In this document: positions 7,085 to 16,472 of the stretch, piece after piece | Layout of the letters: every line of letters starts with the position of its first letter | Numbering within the stretch: position 1 is the first letter of the stretch | NCBI GenBank assembly: GCA_018821305.1 | Contig: JAHJMN010000018.1 | Span: 1 to 42,011 of the forward strand | Source: Myxococcota bacterium | GTDB lineage: Bacteria; Myxococcota_A; Polyangia; HGW-17 | Direction of reading: 5' to 3' | Length of the DNA: 42,011 nt | Translations under genes and position numbers: made by a program | The notes under the pieces: generated by a model | Told to the model about the DNA's origin: nothing | What the model saw: only the letters and a program-made list of their open reading frames with translations | Database searches by the model: none

Positions 7085-8958
7085 AAAATTTCCTCCATTG
7101 TTTTTGTTACTGCTTCCACGAGGACATCATTGGTTACGGGAATTACATACTTACCGTTTACAGCCCATGGTTTACCCACATCCTGGAGCAAAGCCATCCG
7201 GGTACCTTCTGTAAGGTAACGCTTATTATATTTAAGAGTTTCAAATATATCCCGGAGTTTTATTCCAGCAGGTATCTTTGTTGGAAGCTTGTACTTGGAA
7301 ATTATTTCATCATGGAGATTAACCAGATCCGTCGTGCAGGCGCCCATAATCCGTGATACACGTGCGGCGACCATCATACCAATTGCAACACTCTCTCCGT
7401 GATATAGACTGTATCCCGAAAGATGTTCTACAGGATGCCCAAGAGTATGGCCGTATTGCAGAACCATTCCTTCCGCAAGTTCTTTGGGATCATTACGGGA
7501 AATTTCACATTTCAAACGTATATTATGCTTCACGACATGCTCGAGAAAATCGATATCATCGACAATTTTTCCGGGATATTTCATCAGATAATCTACATAT
7601 TCCTGTTCCTGACAAAGAGCATGCTTGATAACTTCAGATAAACCGTCATATATCAATCGTTCATCAAGAGTTTTCAACGTATCAACGTCCACTAAAACTG
7701 CCCTGGGACTGTAATATGAACCCACCATATTTTTACCGCTCTGTCCGTTAATCGCTTGTTTGTGGCTTATTGCAGCATCACACTGAGCCATAAGGGACGT
7801 GGGAATGTGGATTAGATTTAGCCCGCGATATACAGTTGATGCGATAAATCCGCAAATGTTGCAAACGACACCACCACCAACGGAGATGAATACAGACTGT
7901 TCATCAACACCTGTGCTTAGAACATGCTCAATTAATTGAGAATAATTGGTAAGACTCTTGGAATTTTCGCCATCGGGCATAACTATAAGGTTGATGTTGT
8001 ACCCCATTTTTTTCATGTCGTCGGCAAGTTTGCGTGCATAAAGTTTATTTACAGTCTCATCCGTAAACATAAACAGCGGAGAAGATGCGCACTCTCTCGG
8101 AATAAGTTCATAACTCATGGGATCGTTAAAGAATCCCCTCATCAAAATCATCTTTGTGGTCACAGGTTCCCCTGCAACAAAATCATAGATTTCATCTGCT
8201 TTCTTGATGTCATCTAAAACTGGGATCACCGCGGCATTATAACGTTTTTTCGCCCGTATTCGCATTTCTGCAGTAACCAGATCCGCTGGGAAATCAATAT
8301 CATTCCAATCACCAAAAGAAATAACTGTAGCTGTGAGTTTTCCGGCCTTTGCGATGAGCTCCATTGCGCTCCAAATGTCTTTTTTTCCGGCTTTTAAGAA
8401 TGATTCTTCAATATTTTTAAAAAATATATCCGGAGAAACAGCAAAAAGACCAGTATCTATTCCATTAAAATCCGAAAGCCCCTCCCCGGTTCGCATTATG
8501 AGGTTTCCTTCATACAAAACCCTCACCGCTGAGGATGGGTAACTATTTACATCCCTCGGATCAACTAGAAGGTTCACGGTCCCCGTTGAAATGTCGCTTT
8601 TTGCCATCATATCAATAAGTGATTGCTCGAAATAGTGGTCTCCCATAGCGAGAATAAAGGGTTCTGAAAGGAATTCCTTCGCTACCAGCGCACTGGATAC
8701 GATCCCCCGTTCCCAATCGTCGTTATCAATAAAATGGATATCAAGTTCAGGAATAAATCGGGTGGATATTTCTTTAATCAGAGTATTGCGCTCATAACCG
8801 GTAACAATAAAAATCTTAGAAATACCTGCCTTAATAAGTGACTCAATGGTATGAAAAATCAGTGGCTTCCCGCCGACTTCCACTAAGGATTTTGGTTTTC
8901 CCTGTCGATCTAGTCTGGACCCGGAGCCAGCTGCAAGTATAAGTGCTTGTTTTATCAT
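7081..8958 (-). CDS. Nucleotidyltransferase / sugar-phosphate cyclase fusion
   Basis: 625 residues, two enzymes in one chain. Residues 1-about 235: sugar-1-phosphate or cyclitol-phosphate nucleotidyltransferase, with LAAGSGSRL (8-16), KPKSLVEVGGKPL (21-33), GDH (106-108) and the WNDIDFPADL end resembling inositol-1-phosphate cytidylyltransferases. Residues about 265-625: AroB-type sugar-phosphate cyclase with NAD motif GGG (361-363), zinc ligands E442, H504 and H520, GKN (408-410) and YRG. The DHQ-synthase motif GGKT is replaced by SHKQA (398-402), closer to the S-x-KQA of 2-deoxy-scyllo-inosose synthases. Expected: ring closure of a sugar phosphate to a cyclitol ketone, and later nucleotide activation. 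RBS GGAGG; first gene of the operon. Confidence 0.87.
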   Translation of the reverse strand: MIKQALILAAGSGSRLDRQGKPKSLVEVGGKPLIFHTIESLIKAGISKIFIVTGYERNTLIKEISTRFIPELDIHFIDNDDWERGIVSSALVAKEFLSEPFILAMGDHYFEQSLIDMMAKSDISTGTVNLLVDPRDVNSYPSSAVRVLYEGNLIMRTGEGLSDFNGIDTGLFAVSPDIFFKNIEESFLKAGKKDIWSAMELIAKAGKLTATVISFGDWNDIDFPADLVTAEMRIRAKKRYNAAVIPVLDDIKKADEIYDFVAGEPVTTKMILMRGFFNDPMSYELIPRECASSPLFMFTDETVNKLYARKLADDMKKMGYNINLIVMPDGENSKSLTNYSQLIEHVLSTGVDEQSVFISVGGGVVCNICGFIASTVYRGLNLIHIPTSLMAQCDAAISHKQAINGQSGKNMVGSYYSPRAVLVDVDTLKTLDERLIYDGLSEVIKHALCQEQEYVDYLMKYPGKIVDDIDFLEHVVKHNIRLKCEISRNDPKELAEGMVLQYGHTLGHPVEHLSGYSLYHGESVAIGMMVAARVSRIMGACTTDLVNLHDEIISKYKLPTKIPAGIKLRDIFETLKYNKRYLTEGTRMALLQDVGKPWAVNGKYVIPVTNDVLVEAVTKTMEEIL

Positions 8959-9025
8959 AAAAAACCTCCAATTTTAAACCGGTAATTCAGGACAGCGAGT
9001 AAATACACGGTTCATAGTTGCCCTG

Positions 9026-9053
9026 ATTCTAATTACATTTAAATTTTGGTAAA
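9026..9053 (-). promoter_or_regulatory. Probable sigma70-type promoter of cyclitol operon
   Basis: On the minus strand TTTACC (9048-9053) and TAGAAT (9026-9031) are 16 bp apart, 4/6 and 5/6 matches to -35 and -10. The leader to the ATG at 8958 would be about 60 nt. Prediction from consensus only. Confidence 0.4.
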
Positions 9054-9144
9054 ACAAAAAATTGAAAAACCACAATTTGAATACGGTATATTTTGTGACC
9101 TGTTTTTTTATCTTGTATAGGCATGCTAGGTTTACAATAAAATT

Positions 9145-9174
9145 CTTCGCGAAGCGAATTACTCGACACGAACT
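9145..9174 (-). repeat. Partial copy of CCTGTAA-type repeat
   Basis: On the minus strand AGTTCGTGTC, two other bases, then GTAATTCGCTTCGCGAAG. This matches 41878-41904 with only the CT/GA difference. The element overlaps the last two bases of the histidine kinase stop codon, so it lies exactly at the gene end. Confidence 0.6.
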
Positions 9175-12100
9175 AACTATCTAACACTTCTCGGACACTG
9201 GTCATCAAATCAGCCATTGAAAACGGTTTTTGAATAAATGATACTCCGTCTTCAAGGACCCCGTGGTGGGCTATAACACTGGCAGTATACCCTGACATGA
9301 ACAATAACCGGATTCCTGGATATGTTGCAGAAATTTTTTCCGCTAAAAATCGCCCGTTCATCTCAGGCATAATAACGTCTGTCATTAGAAGATCAATTTT
9401 ACCTGAATGTTTCTGAGCTTTTTCCAAAGCCTCTCCCGGTGACGCCGCAGTTATCACAGAATACCCTTTTCTTTCAAGCATCGTCCGAGTCATTTTCAGA
9501 ATAGATGGCTCATCTTCTACCACCAGAATGGTCTCGGTTCCCCCGATTTCAGCATTTTTTTGTGGTTCAGGTGTGGTAATATCATCAACACTTATGAATC
9601 TTGGTAAATAGATTTTGAATACGGAACCACTTCCGGGCTCACTGTATACATTGATAAAACCATTATTCTGTTTTACAATACCATACACCGTAGCAAGCCC
9701 GAGGCCAGTGCCTTTTCCTACATCCTTTGTTGTAAAAAAAGGCTCAAAAATGTTATCCTGAGTGTATTTGTCCATGCCACATCCATTGTCACCAACTGCC
9801 AGCAGGACAAAATCCCCTGAGGTAAACCCCACATGGTCACTGCAATATTCTTCATCAAAGGATTTGATCCCGGTTTCTATAGTTAGCTTGCCCACCCCAT
9901 CAATAGCATCTCTGGCGTTAATGCAAAGATTAGCCAGTATCTGGTCTATCTGGGATGGATCCATTTTTACGGACCATATCTGGGAAGCCGGCCGCCATTC
10001 AAGATCAATGTCTTCACCAATGAGCCGGCGCAATATATTGAGCATGCTCTCCACCGTGTCGTTCAGATCAAGTTGCCTTGGAGCGATTGTCTGTTTTCTG
10101 GCAAAAGCCAGTAGTTGTTTTGTAATATCTGCCGACCTTTTCGCTGCTTTCTGAATCTCTTTTAGTTCAATATGAAGATCTTGAGTCTCATCTGCATGCA
10201 GTAAAGCTAGTTCCGTGTGACCCAGGATAACACTCAACATATTGTTGAAATCATGTGCTATACCGCCAGCCAAACGCCCGACGGATTCAATTTTCTGAAT
10301 CTGTGAGAGTTGATTTTCCAGTTTCTTCTTTTCATCAATGTCAATACTTACACCCAAAGCTGAATACATCTTGCCATTCTGATCAAACAGAGGATATGCA
10401 GAGAACATTGCAGTAAATGGCTCGCCACCCTTTCGAAAAAGCGTTGTTTCTCCCGCAAATCCAACTTTGCCGTCGCTCATTTTTTTGTGCATTTCTGGAA
10501 ATTTGGCAACATCGTCCGGTGTATGAAGAATGGACACAGGCTTCCCTAATACTTCTTCTTTTTTATAACCGAATATATTTTCTGCACCAGGGCTGAATTC
10601 GAGTATTAATGGTTCCGGGTACCGGGCCTCCGTTATTATAAAAGAGATATTCTGGGCAGCTTGAAAAATTGCCTGTAGTTTTTCAGTTTTATCAATGAGT
10701 GATTTCTCCTGATTTTTCTCATGTGTTACATCATTGTAGATTGTAACTATCTCTCCAGATGGAATTTTAAAAATGTAGTTTTCATAATAACTACTGAAAA
10801 CCTCGTCCTTGTACATTTTTACGGGGAAGAATGCTGGCATACCTGTTTTCCAGACTTGCCTCATCACGGGGATCAAACCATAATTGTCGATAGTTGGTCT
10901 TAAATCAAGTAGAGTCTTTCCAACCACTTCATGTCTTTGTTTTCCTTCCATTTCCAGACTTTTTTTATTAAATTCAACAACGATGTAATCAGTTCCGTTC
11001 TGCCCATCATTGATTACGTTATAAATTGCCGAACCAGAGGTCATATTATCGTATAGTCCCTTGAAAAGTGCCTGACTTTTTTCCCGGTCCATTTCAATTT
11101 TTTTCTGTTCCGAAATATCGACGTGAGTTCCAACCACCCGGACGGGTTTCCCATGCGTGTCTTTATAAATCCTGGACCTCGACAGAATATGAACCCAATG
11201 GCCTTTCTTGTGTCGCATCTGAAATTCCATATCAAAACGCTCACGCTTCCCCTCAATAACCTGATTTAACATCTGCCAGGATTTTGCCCCATCTTCAGGT
11301 CTTGTAAGCATTTCCCAAACAGAAAAATCATCGGGTAGTTCATCCGGTTTATAACCGAGCATGCGCTTCCATCCGGGTGAATAATATATTTTTCTGGTTT
11401 CCAGATCCCAATCGTAAACGCCGTCTCTGCTTGCATCCATGGCCAGATTATATCGCTCTTCGCTATCCTTCAGGGCTTTTTCCGCTCTTTTACGATCACT
11501 GATATCACGAAGGAAGGTTACAGCTTGTCCACCATCTTCTGAGCGAAACTGAATACTGACTTCTACATCAAAAACAGTGCCATCTTTGCGACGATGCTTT
11601 GTTTCAAATCGATCAAACCCGTTCATAACAACCTGTTGCATGTGCCCGGCTACCATTTCTGATGATTCAATAAATTCCAGCTCGGAAATGGTCATTTTCA
11701 GGAGTTCATCTTCGGTGTAGCCACTCATACGACAATAAGCATCGTTAACCTCAAGTAAATTTCCTTTAGTGTCAGTGAGCCAATATCCGTCCATTGCGGC
11801 TTTTAGAATTGAGCTGTACTTTCGCCCTGTTTCTTCTATCTGTTTTCGATGTTCAATTTCTTTGAGTTTTTTCAAGCCACTTTCGGAAATAACGGTTATC
11901 AAGCCTTTAATGAAAAACAGGTAATTTTCAAGTTGTTCCATGGTCCATACGGGAACCTTTTTGACTGCCTCCATATACTCCTGTTCATCGAACCCGTATT
12001 TCATGGCCTGAGTTCTGAAATAATCCAGATCCGGTTTTTCGAGAAAAAACTGTCCAGTGAAAAAATTACCATAGTGAATTCCGTCAATGACGATGGGGGT

Positions 12101-12379
12101 AGCATTGTCTATGAGACCATGAGGACAGCGATAACTTACAGCAGGTGTTGCTTCATGGATGTGATCTAAAATGTATTGATCGCTTTTAATACACATTTTT
12201 TCAGTGTCTTTATTTATTCTGTGAAACTTTGTACAAATATCCTGCCATGCGGTTGCAGTCAAAATATTTCCGTCGTTATCGATAATAGCTGATGGAAACG
12301 AATAAATTTTATTCAACCTGTCCTGCAGGTTCTGAAAGTGTTCAATATCGATGAGTTCTTGTAGTCTGTATTTCATCAT
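9173..12379 (-). CDS. Hybrid sensor histidine kinase, PocR + 4 PAS + REC
   Basis: 1068 residues, no obvious transmembrane segment, so probably cytoplasmic. Order: PocR sensory domain (about 5-170, with CPHGLIDNATPIVIDGIHYGNF), PAS1 (187-300), PAS2 (305-430, PAC end VVGTHVDISEQKK), PAS3 (435-560), PAS4 (565-685), dimerisation/phosphoacceptor helix GGIAHDFNNML (H709), HATPase_c with N box NARDA (821-825), DNGCGM and GTGLGLATVYG, and a C-terminal receiver with acidic pair E955/D956 and phosphoacceptor D1001 (MTDVIMPEMNG). PocR domains bind small organic molecules in known cases; the ligand here is unknown. No output regulator is adjacent. Start preceded by AGAGGA; a second ATG follows at once. 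Confidence 0.93.
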   Translation of the reverse strand: MMKYRLQELIDIEHFQNLQDRLNKIYSFPSAIIDNDGNILTATAWQDICTKFHRINKDTEKMCIKSDQYILDHIHEATPAVSYRCPHGLIDNATPIVIDGIHYGNFFTGQFFLEKPDLDYFRTQAMKYGFDEQEYMEAVKKVPVWTMEQLENYLFFIKGLITVISESGLKKLKEIEHRKQIEETGRKYSSILKAAMDGYWLTDTKGNLLEVNDAYCRMSGYTEDELLKMTISELEFIESSEMVAGHMQQVVMNGFDRFETKHRRKDGTVFDVEVSIQFRSEDGGQAVTFLRDISDRKRAEKALKDSEERYNLAMDASRDGVYDWDLETRKIYYSPGWKRMLGYKPDELPDDFSVWEMLTRPEDGAKSWQMLNQVIEGKRERFDMEFQMRHKKGHWVHILSRSRIYKDTHGKPVRVVGTHVDISEQKKIEMDREKSQALFKGLYDNMTSGSAIYNVINDGQNGTDYIVVEFNKKSLEMEGKQRHEVVGKTLLDLRPTIDNYGLIPVMRQVWKTGMPAFFPVKMYKDEVFSSYYENYIFKIPSGEIVTIYNDVTHEKNQEKSLIDKTEKLQAIFQAAQNISFIITEARYPEPLILEFSPGAENIFGYKKEEVLGKPVSILHTPDDVAKFPEMHKKMSDGKVGFAGETTLFRKGGEPFTAMFSAYPLFDQNGKMYSALGVSIDIDEKKKLENQLSQIQKIESVGRLAGGIAHDFNNMLSVILGHTELALLHADETQDLHIELKEIQKAAKRSADITKQLLAFARKQTIAPRQLDLNDTVESMLNILRRLIGEDIDLEWRPASQIWSVKMDPSQIDQILANLCINARDAIDGVGKLTIETGIKSFDEEYCSDHVGFTSGDFVLLAVGDNGCGMDKYTQDNIFEPFFTTKDVGKGTGLGLATVYGIVKQNNGFINVYSEPGSGSVFKIYLPRFISVDDITTPEPQKNAEIGGTETILVVEDEPSILKMTRTMLERKGYSVITAASPGEALEKAQKHSGKIDLLMTDVIMPEMNGRFLAEKISATYPGIRLLFMSGYTASVIAHHGVLEDGVSFIQKPFSMADLMTSVREVLDS

Positions 12380-12552
12380 TTATCCTCTAAAGCGAGACGC
12401 CAAAGCGTCTGCACCGTACGGTCACTGTTATGATTTTTTCCATTTTGAACCATAACAGGTTTTGAAAATTACGGTATCCTCAATCAATTTGAAATCGGTC
12501 TGGATCGCTTTAAGTTTAATTCAATCGAATATCATCACCAGTTTCAGGAATC
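12380..12552. other. Region upstream of kinase with two inverted repeats
   Basis: Holds AGACGC-CAAA-GCGTCT (12395-12410), a tight hairpin just upstream of the kinase start, and CTGTTATG (12425-12432) with CATAACAG (12451-12458), an 18-bp-spaced inverted repeat that could be an operator. No gene seen. Confidence 0.45.
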
Positions 12553-12790
12553 AGACCGCTTTATTATTAATACGATAGTGACTCGTTTTAAAGAAATGCT
12601 TCAGGAGAAAGCCCCTGATTTTCCTGTTGCTGCTACTGATTTCCTGAATACCTGAAATTTTTTAACTGGGAATCAGGAGGTCAGATGAACTGGGACAGGA
12701 TCAGGGCGTTAAAAAGAACGTAATTTATAATTTTACATAGATATTAGATGTTTATAACCAGACTCTGTATCCTGAAGCATTTTTTTAGGG
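12553..12790 (+). repeat. Dispersed inverted-repeat element, copy A
   Basis: Begins AGACCGCTT, then AATACGATAGTGACTCG, AAATGCTTCAGGA, and a long imperfect hairpin whose arms are rich in CCTG and CAGG (12614-12654 and 12664-12705) around GAAATTTTTTAA. The tail departs from the other copies and ends in a reverse fragment of the head (CCTGAAGCATTTTTTT, 12771-12786), so this copy appears rearranged. Matches copies at 19844, 33194, 39338 and 40963. Confidence 0.7.
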
Positions 12791-12803
12791 ATTTTTGTGG
12801 ATT

Positions 12804-14012
12804 CTATTGGTGCTGGTAGTCTTCGAGGATATCCGGGAATGGGCTCAGGGCTCTTTCAATAATTCCGTGAAGGAAGGCTATTGTCAGTCCGTAGTTTACG
12901 ACGGGGACTTGCTGTTTTTTGCAGCGCTCAAGGCGGGCGAGAATGGTTTTACGTGTTACCATACAGCCGCCGCACTGAATCACAAGGGAATACGGACTTA
13001 AGTCTTCAGGAAAGTCATGCCCGGCGGCAATGTCGAAAATCAGGTCAAGGCCCGTATACTGGCGCAGCCAGCGGGGAATCTTTACGCGACCAATATCTTC
13101 ACTGACTGGACGATGGGAACAGCTCTCAGCTATAAGAATTTTTGCTCCGTCTTTAAGTTTATCAATAGCTTTCAGTCCAAGAATATACTGACGCAAGTCG
13201 CCTTTTGCCCGGGCAAAAAGCACGGAAAAACCTGTAAGTCTGATTCCCTGTGGCACATCACCGCTTACTTTCAGAAAAACCTGAGAGTCCGTAACCACAA
13301 GGGATGGAGGATTTTTGAGGACATTTGTAAGAACATGGGGGAGTTCTTTCTCCTTGACGATTACGCAACTCACATCGGAGTCCAGGAGTTCACGCATCAC
13401 TTGAACCTGTGGCAGAATAAGGCGTCCTTTGGGGGCTTCCTTGTCGATGGGAATAACTAAAACGACGGTATCCGGTGGATGAACAAGATCAGAAATGAGT
13501 GGAATCTCAACTTCTGATGCGGATACTTTTGAGGCAATTGCAGTCTTAAGTTCGTCAATCCCGAATTTCGTCGCACAACTGATGTATACTATTCCGTCGG
13601 AGGAGCCTGCTTCACAACTTTGGGCTTTTAGATCCCATTTATTACGAACGTGGATCCACGGGGTTTTCATTTCCCTGAAAAGACTTACGAGTTCTGTTTC
13701 CCATTGGGTAGGTTCATCACTGTCCGTTACTAAAAGAGCAATATCCACCTTTTCCAGAACGGATTTAGTCTTTGCTACACGAAGGGTTCCCAGTTTGCCA
13801 TCGTCGTCGATTCCTGCGGTATCGTGAAATACCACTGGGCCGATGGGCTGAAGCTCATATGCTTTACTCACAGCATCTGTGGTGGTGCCTGCAACATCGG
13901 ATACGATGGAATAATCCTGACCCAGGAGTGCATTCATCAGACTGGATTTGCCCGTGTTGCGGCGGCCGAACAGACCGATGTGTTTCCGGTTTGAAGAAGG
14001 AGTATTGTTCAT
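12804..14012 (-). CDS. hydF: [FeFe]-hydrogenase H-cluster maturation GTPase HydF
   Basis: HydF is the GTPase and scaffold that carries the diiron subcluster to apo-hydrogenase. The 402-residue protein has G1 GRRNTGKSS (16-24), switch GTTTD, G3 DTAG (64-67), G4 NKWD (124-127), a dimerisation domain, and the C-terminal cluster motif C298-x-H300 ... C347-GG-C350. The start overlaps the hydE stop by 4 nt. Last gene of hydG-lyase-hydE-hydF. No hydrogenase structural gene is in the window. Confidence 0.95.
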   Translation of the reverse strand: MNNTPSSNRKHIGLFGRRNTGKSSLMNALLGQDYSIVSDVAGTTTDAVSKAYELQPIGPVVFHDTAGIDDDGKLGTLRVAKTKSVLEKVDIALLVTDSDEPTQWETELVSLFREMKTPWIHVRNKWDLKAQSCEAGSSDGIVYISCATKFGIDELKTAIASKVSASEVEIPLISDLVHPPDTVVLVIPIDKEAPKGRLILPQVQVMRELLDSDVSCVIVKEKELPHVLTNVLKNPPSLVVTDSQVFLKVSGDVPQGIRLTGFSVLFARAKGDLRQYILGLKAIDKLKDGAKILIAESCSHRPVSEDIGRVKIPRWLRQYTGLDLIFDIAAGHDFPEDLSPYSLVIQCGGCMVTRKTILARLERCKKQQVPVVNYGLTIAFLHGIIERALSPFPDILEDYQHQ

Positions 14013-15067
14013 TTATCCACCATGAAATTCGGAAAAGTTGTTTTCAGGAGAGAATCACCACGTACAAACGATGGCTCAAGACCACATCTACGGATTCGTG
14101 CTATGGCTTTCTCCATGGAAACGGAGCAGTCCTCATCGATGCCGGGTTTTCCAGGATATAACTGATAATCTGCGCGGTATTTTTGCCGGGTAATGTTGGG
14201 CATATAAACATTTGCGCATGATTTCAGAAGTTCATCCCGCCCTGTAGGTATGAGAACATCAAAAGCTGTAGTTGACGGAATGTGCGAAAGCGGGTTTAAA
14301 ATCCTCAAAATGGCCATCGTGCGGAGAGCAATTTCTGGATCCCACGGAAACGAACGGCCCGCAAGGGGTGTATCATTGTCGGCAATAAATGGCCCACATC
14401 CTATCATATCAAGCGCGAGAGTAGTTGTGAGGGCGATATCTTTTGCGAGGTCATTCAAATCCGGAGAAATCCCAATGAGAAACCCGCTACCAACCTGAAT
14501 TCCGGATTTTTTAATGTTTTCGATACATTCAAGACGAGATTCAAGAGTCTGACCCTCGTGGAGAGCAGCATAAAGACTTGCGTTTGATGTTTCGAATCGC
14601 AGGAGGTAGCGATCGCAACCGGAAGCATGGAATCGTGCATATTCTTGTGGGGCAAACTCGCCGATGGAAAGGGTTACGGCAACGTTGAATCGATTGTGAA
14701 TTTCCGAAAGAATGTCGCATATATCCTTCACACTGTACGTCGGATCCTCACCACTTTGAAGCACAAAAGTAGCATAGCCGGCTTGTTTGCCATCAGCACA
14801 CTGCTCAAGGATTTCCTCCTTTGTCATGCGATAACCAGACTTCCGGCGACCCGCTCCGATTCCACAGTAAGAGCACCGACACCGGCAGAAACTCGAGAAT
14901 TCAATGATTCCACGCAGAAGAATTTTGTTTCCAAAAACTCTGTCTCTGGTTGCTTTTGCAAGAGCATATATCTGATCCGTATCTGATTTAAGATTCAGAA
15001 GTTCAAAGATAATTGGAGTTTTATCGTTTTCGGACGTCAGGGCTCTGAGCAGATTATGGGTATTCAT
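14009..15067 (-). CDS. hydE: [FeFe]-hydrogenase radical SAM maturase HydE
   Basis: HydE is a radical SAM enzyme acting on an organometallic Fe-Cys intermediate from HydG during diiron cluster assembly. 352 residues with CX3CX2C at C61, C65 and C68 (FCRCRCSYCGIG), which binds the 4Fe-4S cluster and SAM, and a GED motif after the second strand (QSGEDPTYSV). BATS-like C-terminal region present. Both ends overlap neighbours by 4 nt, so it is translationally coupled to the lyase and hydF. Confidence 0.94.
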   Translation of the reverse strand: MNTHNLLRALTSENDKTPIIFELLNLKSDTDQIYALAKATRDRVFGNKILLRGIIEFSSFCRCRCSYCGIGAGRRKSGYRMTKEEILEQCADGKQAGYATFVLQSGEDPTYSVKDICDILSEIHNRFNVAVTLSIGEFAPQEYARFHASGCDRYLLRFETSNASLYAALHEGQTLESRLECIENIKKSGIQVGSGFLIGISPDLNDLAKDIALTTTLALDMIGCGPFIADNDTPLAGRSFPWDPEIALRTMAILRILNPLSHIPSTTAFDVLIPTGRDELLKSCANVYMPNITRQKYRADYQLYPGKPGIDEDCSVSMEKAIARIRRCGLEPSFVRGDSLLKTTFPNFMVDK

Positions 15068-16407
15068 TGTTCGACCCTGCTTCCAAGGGCTAAGACTGAC
15101 TTGGGAGAAAGCAAGTTTTCCACTTCCGATACCGAAGAGATTCCCGTTGAATTAACCGCTTCATAAATATCGACATTGTTGACAGTCATGTAGTCCGCAA
15201 CTTTTCGGGCAGTATTGTATCCGTACCGAAAAACAAGAACGGTGGCTGCAGAAGGCGAAAAAAGCAGGTTGCGAAGGCATAAATCAGAGTGAGCGCTGAA
15301 ACCGTTTATGCATTTTGTTTCAAACAAAGATACTGCCTGAATGAGAAGCTCAAGATCCTCAAAAATTGTGTGAGCCGCAAGAGGCAAAAAAGCGTTAAGT
15401 TCCAGTTCCCCAGCACTGAGACAGCGATTTATGAGGGTTTCGGAACTGAGGACTTTTTTCGCAACACTACTCACCATTTCGGGAATTACCGGATTTACTT
15501 TGCCGGGCATAACGGTGGATCCTGTCTGCATGGCAGGAAGGACAATTTCCCCAAGAAGGTGCATCAGTCGCAGATCCGATGCGATTTTCTCCAGATTTAT
15601 TGCAACAACTTTTATCATGGAAAAAGCTTCCGAAAGGTCATCGTGATTCATGGTAGAATCAAAAAGGTTTTCGCTGCGACTCACAGGAAAGCCTGTAATC
15701 TCGCGCAATCGACTGGACACGGTGAGAATATATTGTCTCGGGGCAGATATGCCGGTACCTATAGCTGTTCCACCGAGATTAACCTGTCGAATGCGCTCCG
15801 AAGCCTTGAAAACTCTCCATCGATCCCGTGATAGTGCCTGAGCGTAGGCGCCAAATTCCATACCCAGAGTACATGCAACTGCCGCAGTAAGTTCAGTCCT
15901 GCCGATTTTCACGACATGGGCAAACTCACTTTCTTTTTTTTGAAGACTGCACACAAGGGAGTTGAGAGCATTTTCCAGTTTCGGCAAGTATGAAAGCATT
16001 GCAATTCGCACTGCTGAGGGAAACACATCATTTGTACTTTGATGAAGATTTACATGTTCATAAGGATCGATACCTGCATCCGCTCCAGTTCGCTCCGACG
16101 CAAAAAAAGACGCAATTTCATTTATATTCATATTGACGGATGTTCCCGCACCACCCTGATGAGGATCCGTAACAAAATACTCAAAGTATCTTCCACTGCG
16201 CATTTCTTTAAGGACTGCGTCAAGGGAGTCGAAACGTTCATTGTCAATATAGCCCAGGTCATGATTTACGTGCAAACAGGCAAGTTTAACCGTTGCAAGC
16301 GCCTCATAAAACACCCTGCTCCATCGGGAAAGAGAAACGGGAAAGTTTTCCAGGGCTCTTGCAGTTTCAGAGGAATGGGGGAAAACTTTGTCGAGATCAG
16401 GATTCAT
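15064..16407 (-). CDS. Aspartase/fumarase-superfamily lyase in hyd operon
   Basis: 447 residues of the fumarase/aspartase superfamily. Signature GSTVMPGKVNP (296-306) carries the catalytic loop; HQSTNDVFPSA (122-132) and TSVNMN (89-94) match substrate-binding regions. At the position where fumarase has GRTH and E. coli aspartase GRTQ, this has GRTE (169-172), so it is not a standard fumarase. In this operon an aspartate ammonia-lyase role is plausible, releasing ammonium for the bridging dithiomethylamine ligand; aspartase-like genes are known in some hyd loci. Arginosuccinate or adenylosuccinate lyase is less likely. RBS GGGAG; overlaps hydE by 4 nt. Confidence 0.82.
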   Translation of the reverse strand: MNPDLDKVFPHSSETARALENFPVSLSRWSRVFYEALATVKLACLHVNHDLGYIDNERFDSLDAVLKEMRSGRYFEYFVTDPHQGGAGTSVNMNINEIASFFASERTGADAGIDPYEHVNLHQSTNDVFPSAVRIAMLSYLPKLENALNSLVCSLQKKESEFAHVVKIGRTELTAAVACTLGMEFGAYAQALSRDRWRVFKASERIRQVNLGGTAIGTGISAPRQYILTVSSRLREITGFPVSRSENLFDSTMNHDDLSEAFSMIKVVAINLEKIASDLRLMHLLGEIVLPAMQTGSTVMPGKVNPVIPEMVSSVAKKVLSSETLINRCLSAGELELNAFLPLAAHTIFEDLELLIQAVSLFETKCINGFSAHSDLCLRNLLFSPSAATVLVFRYGYNTARKVADYMTVNNVDIYEAVNSTGISSVSEVENLLSPKSVLALGSRVEQ

Positions 16408-16472
16408 ATTACTAAATCTCCCAGAGGATTTTCAACTTCAGACCGTTTTGGGTTTAACATCAAACAAATACA

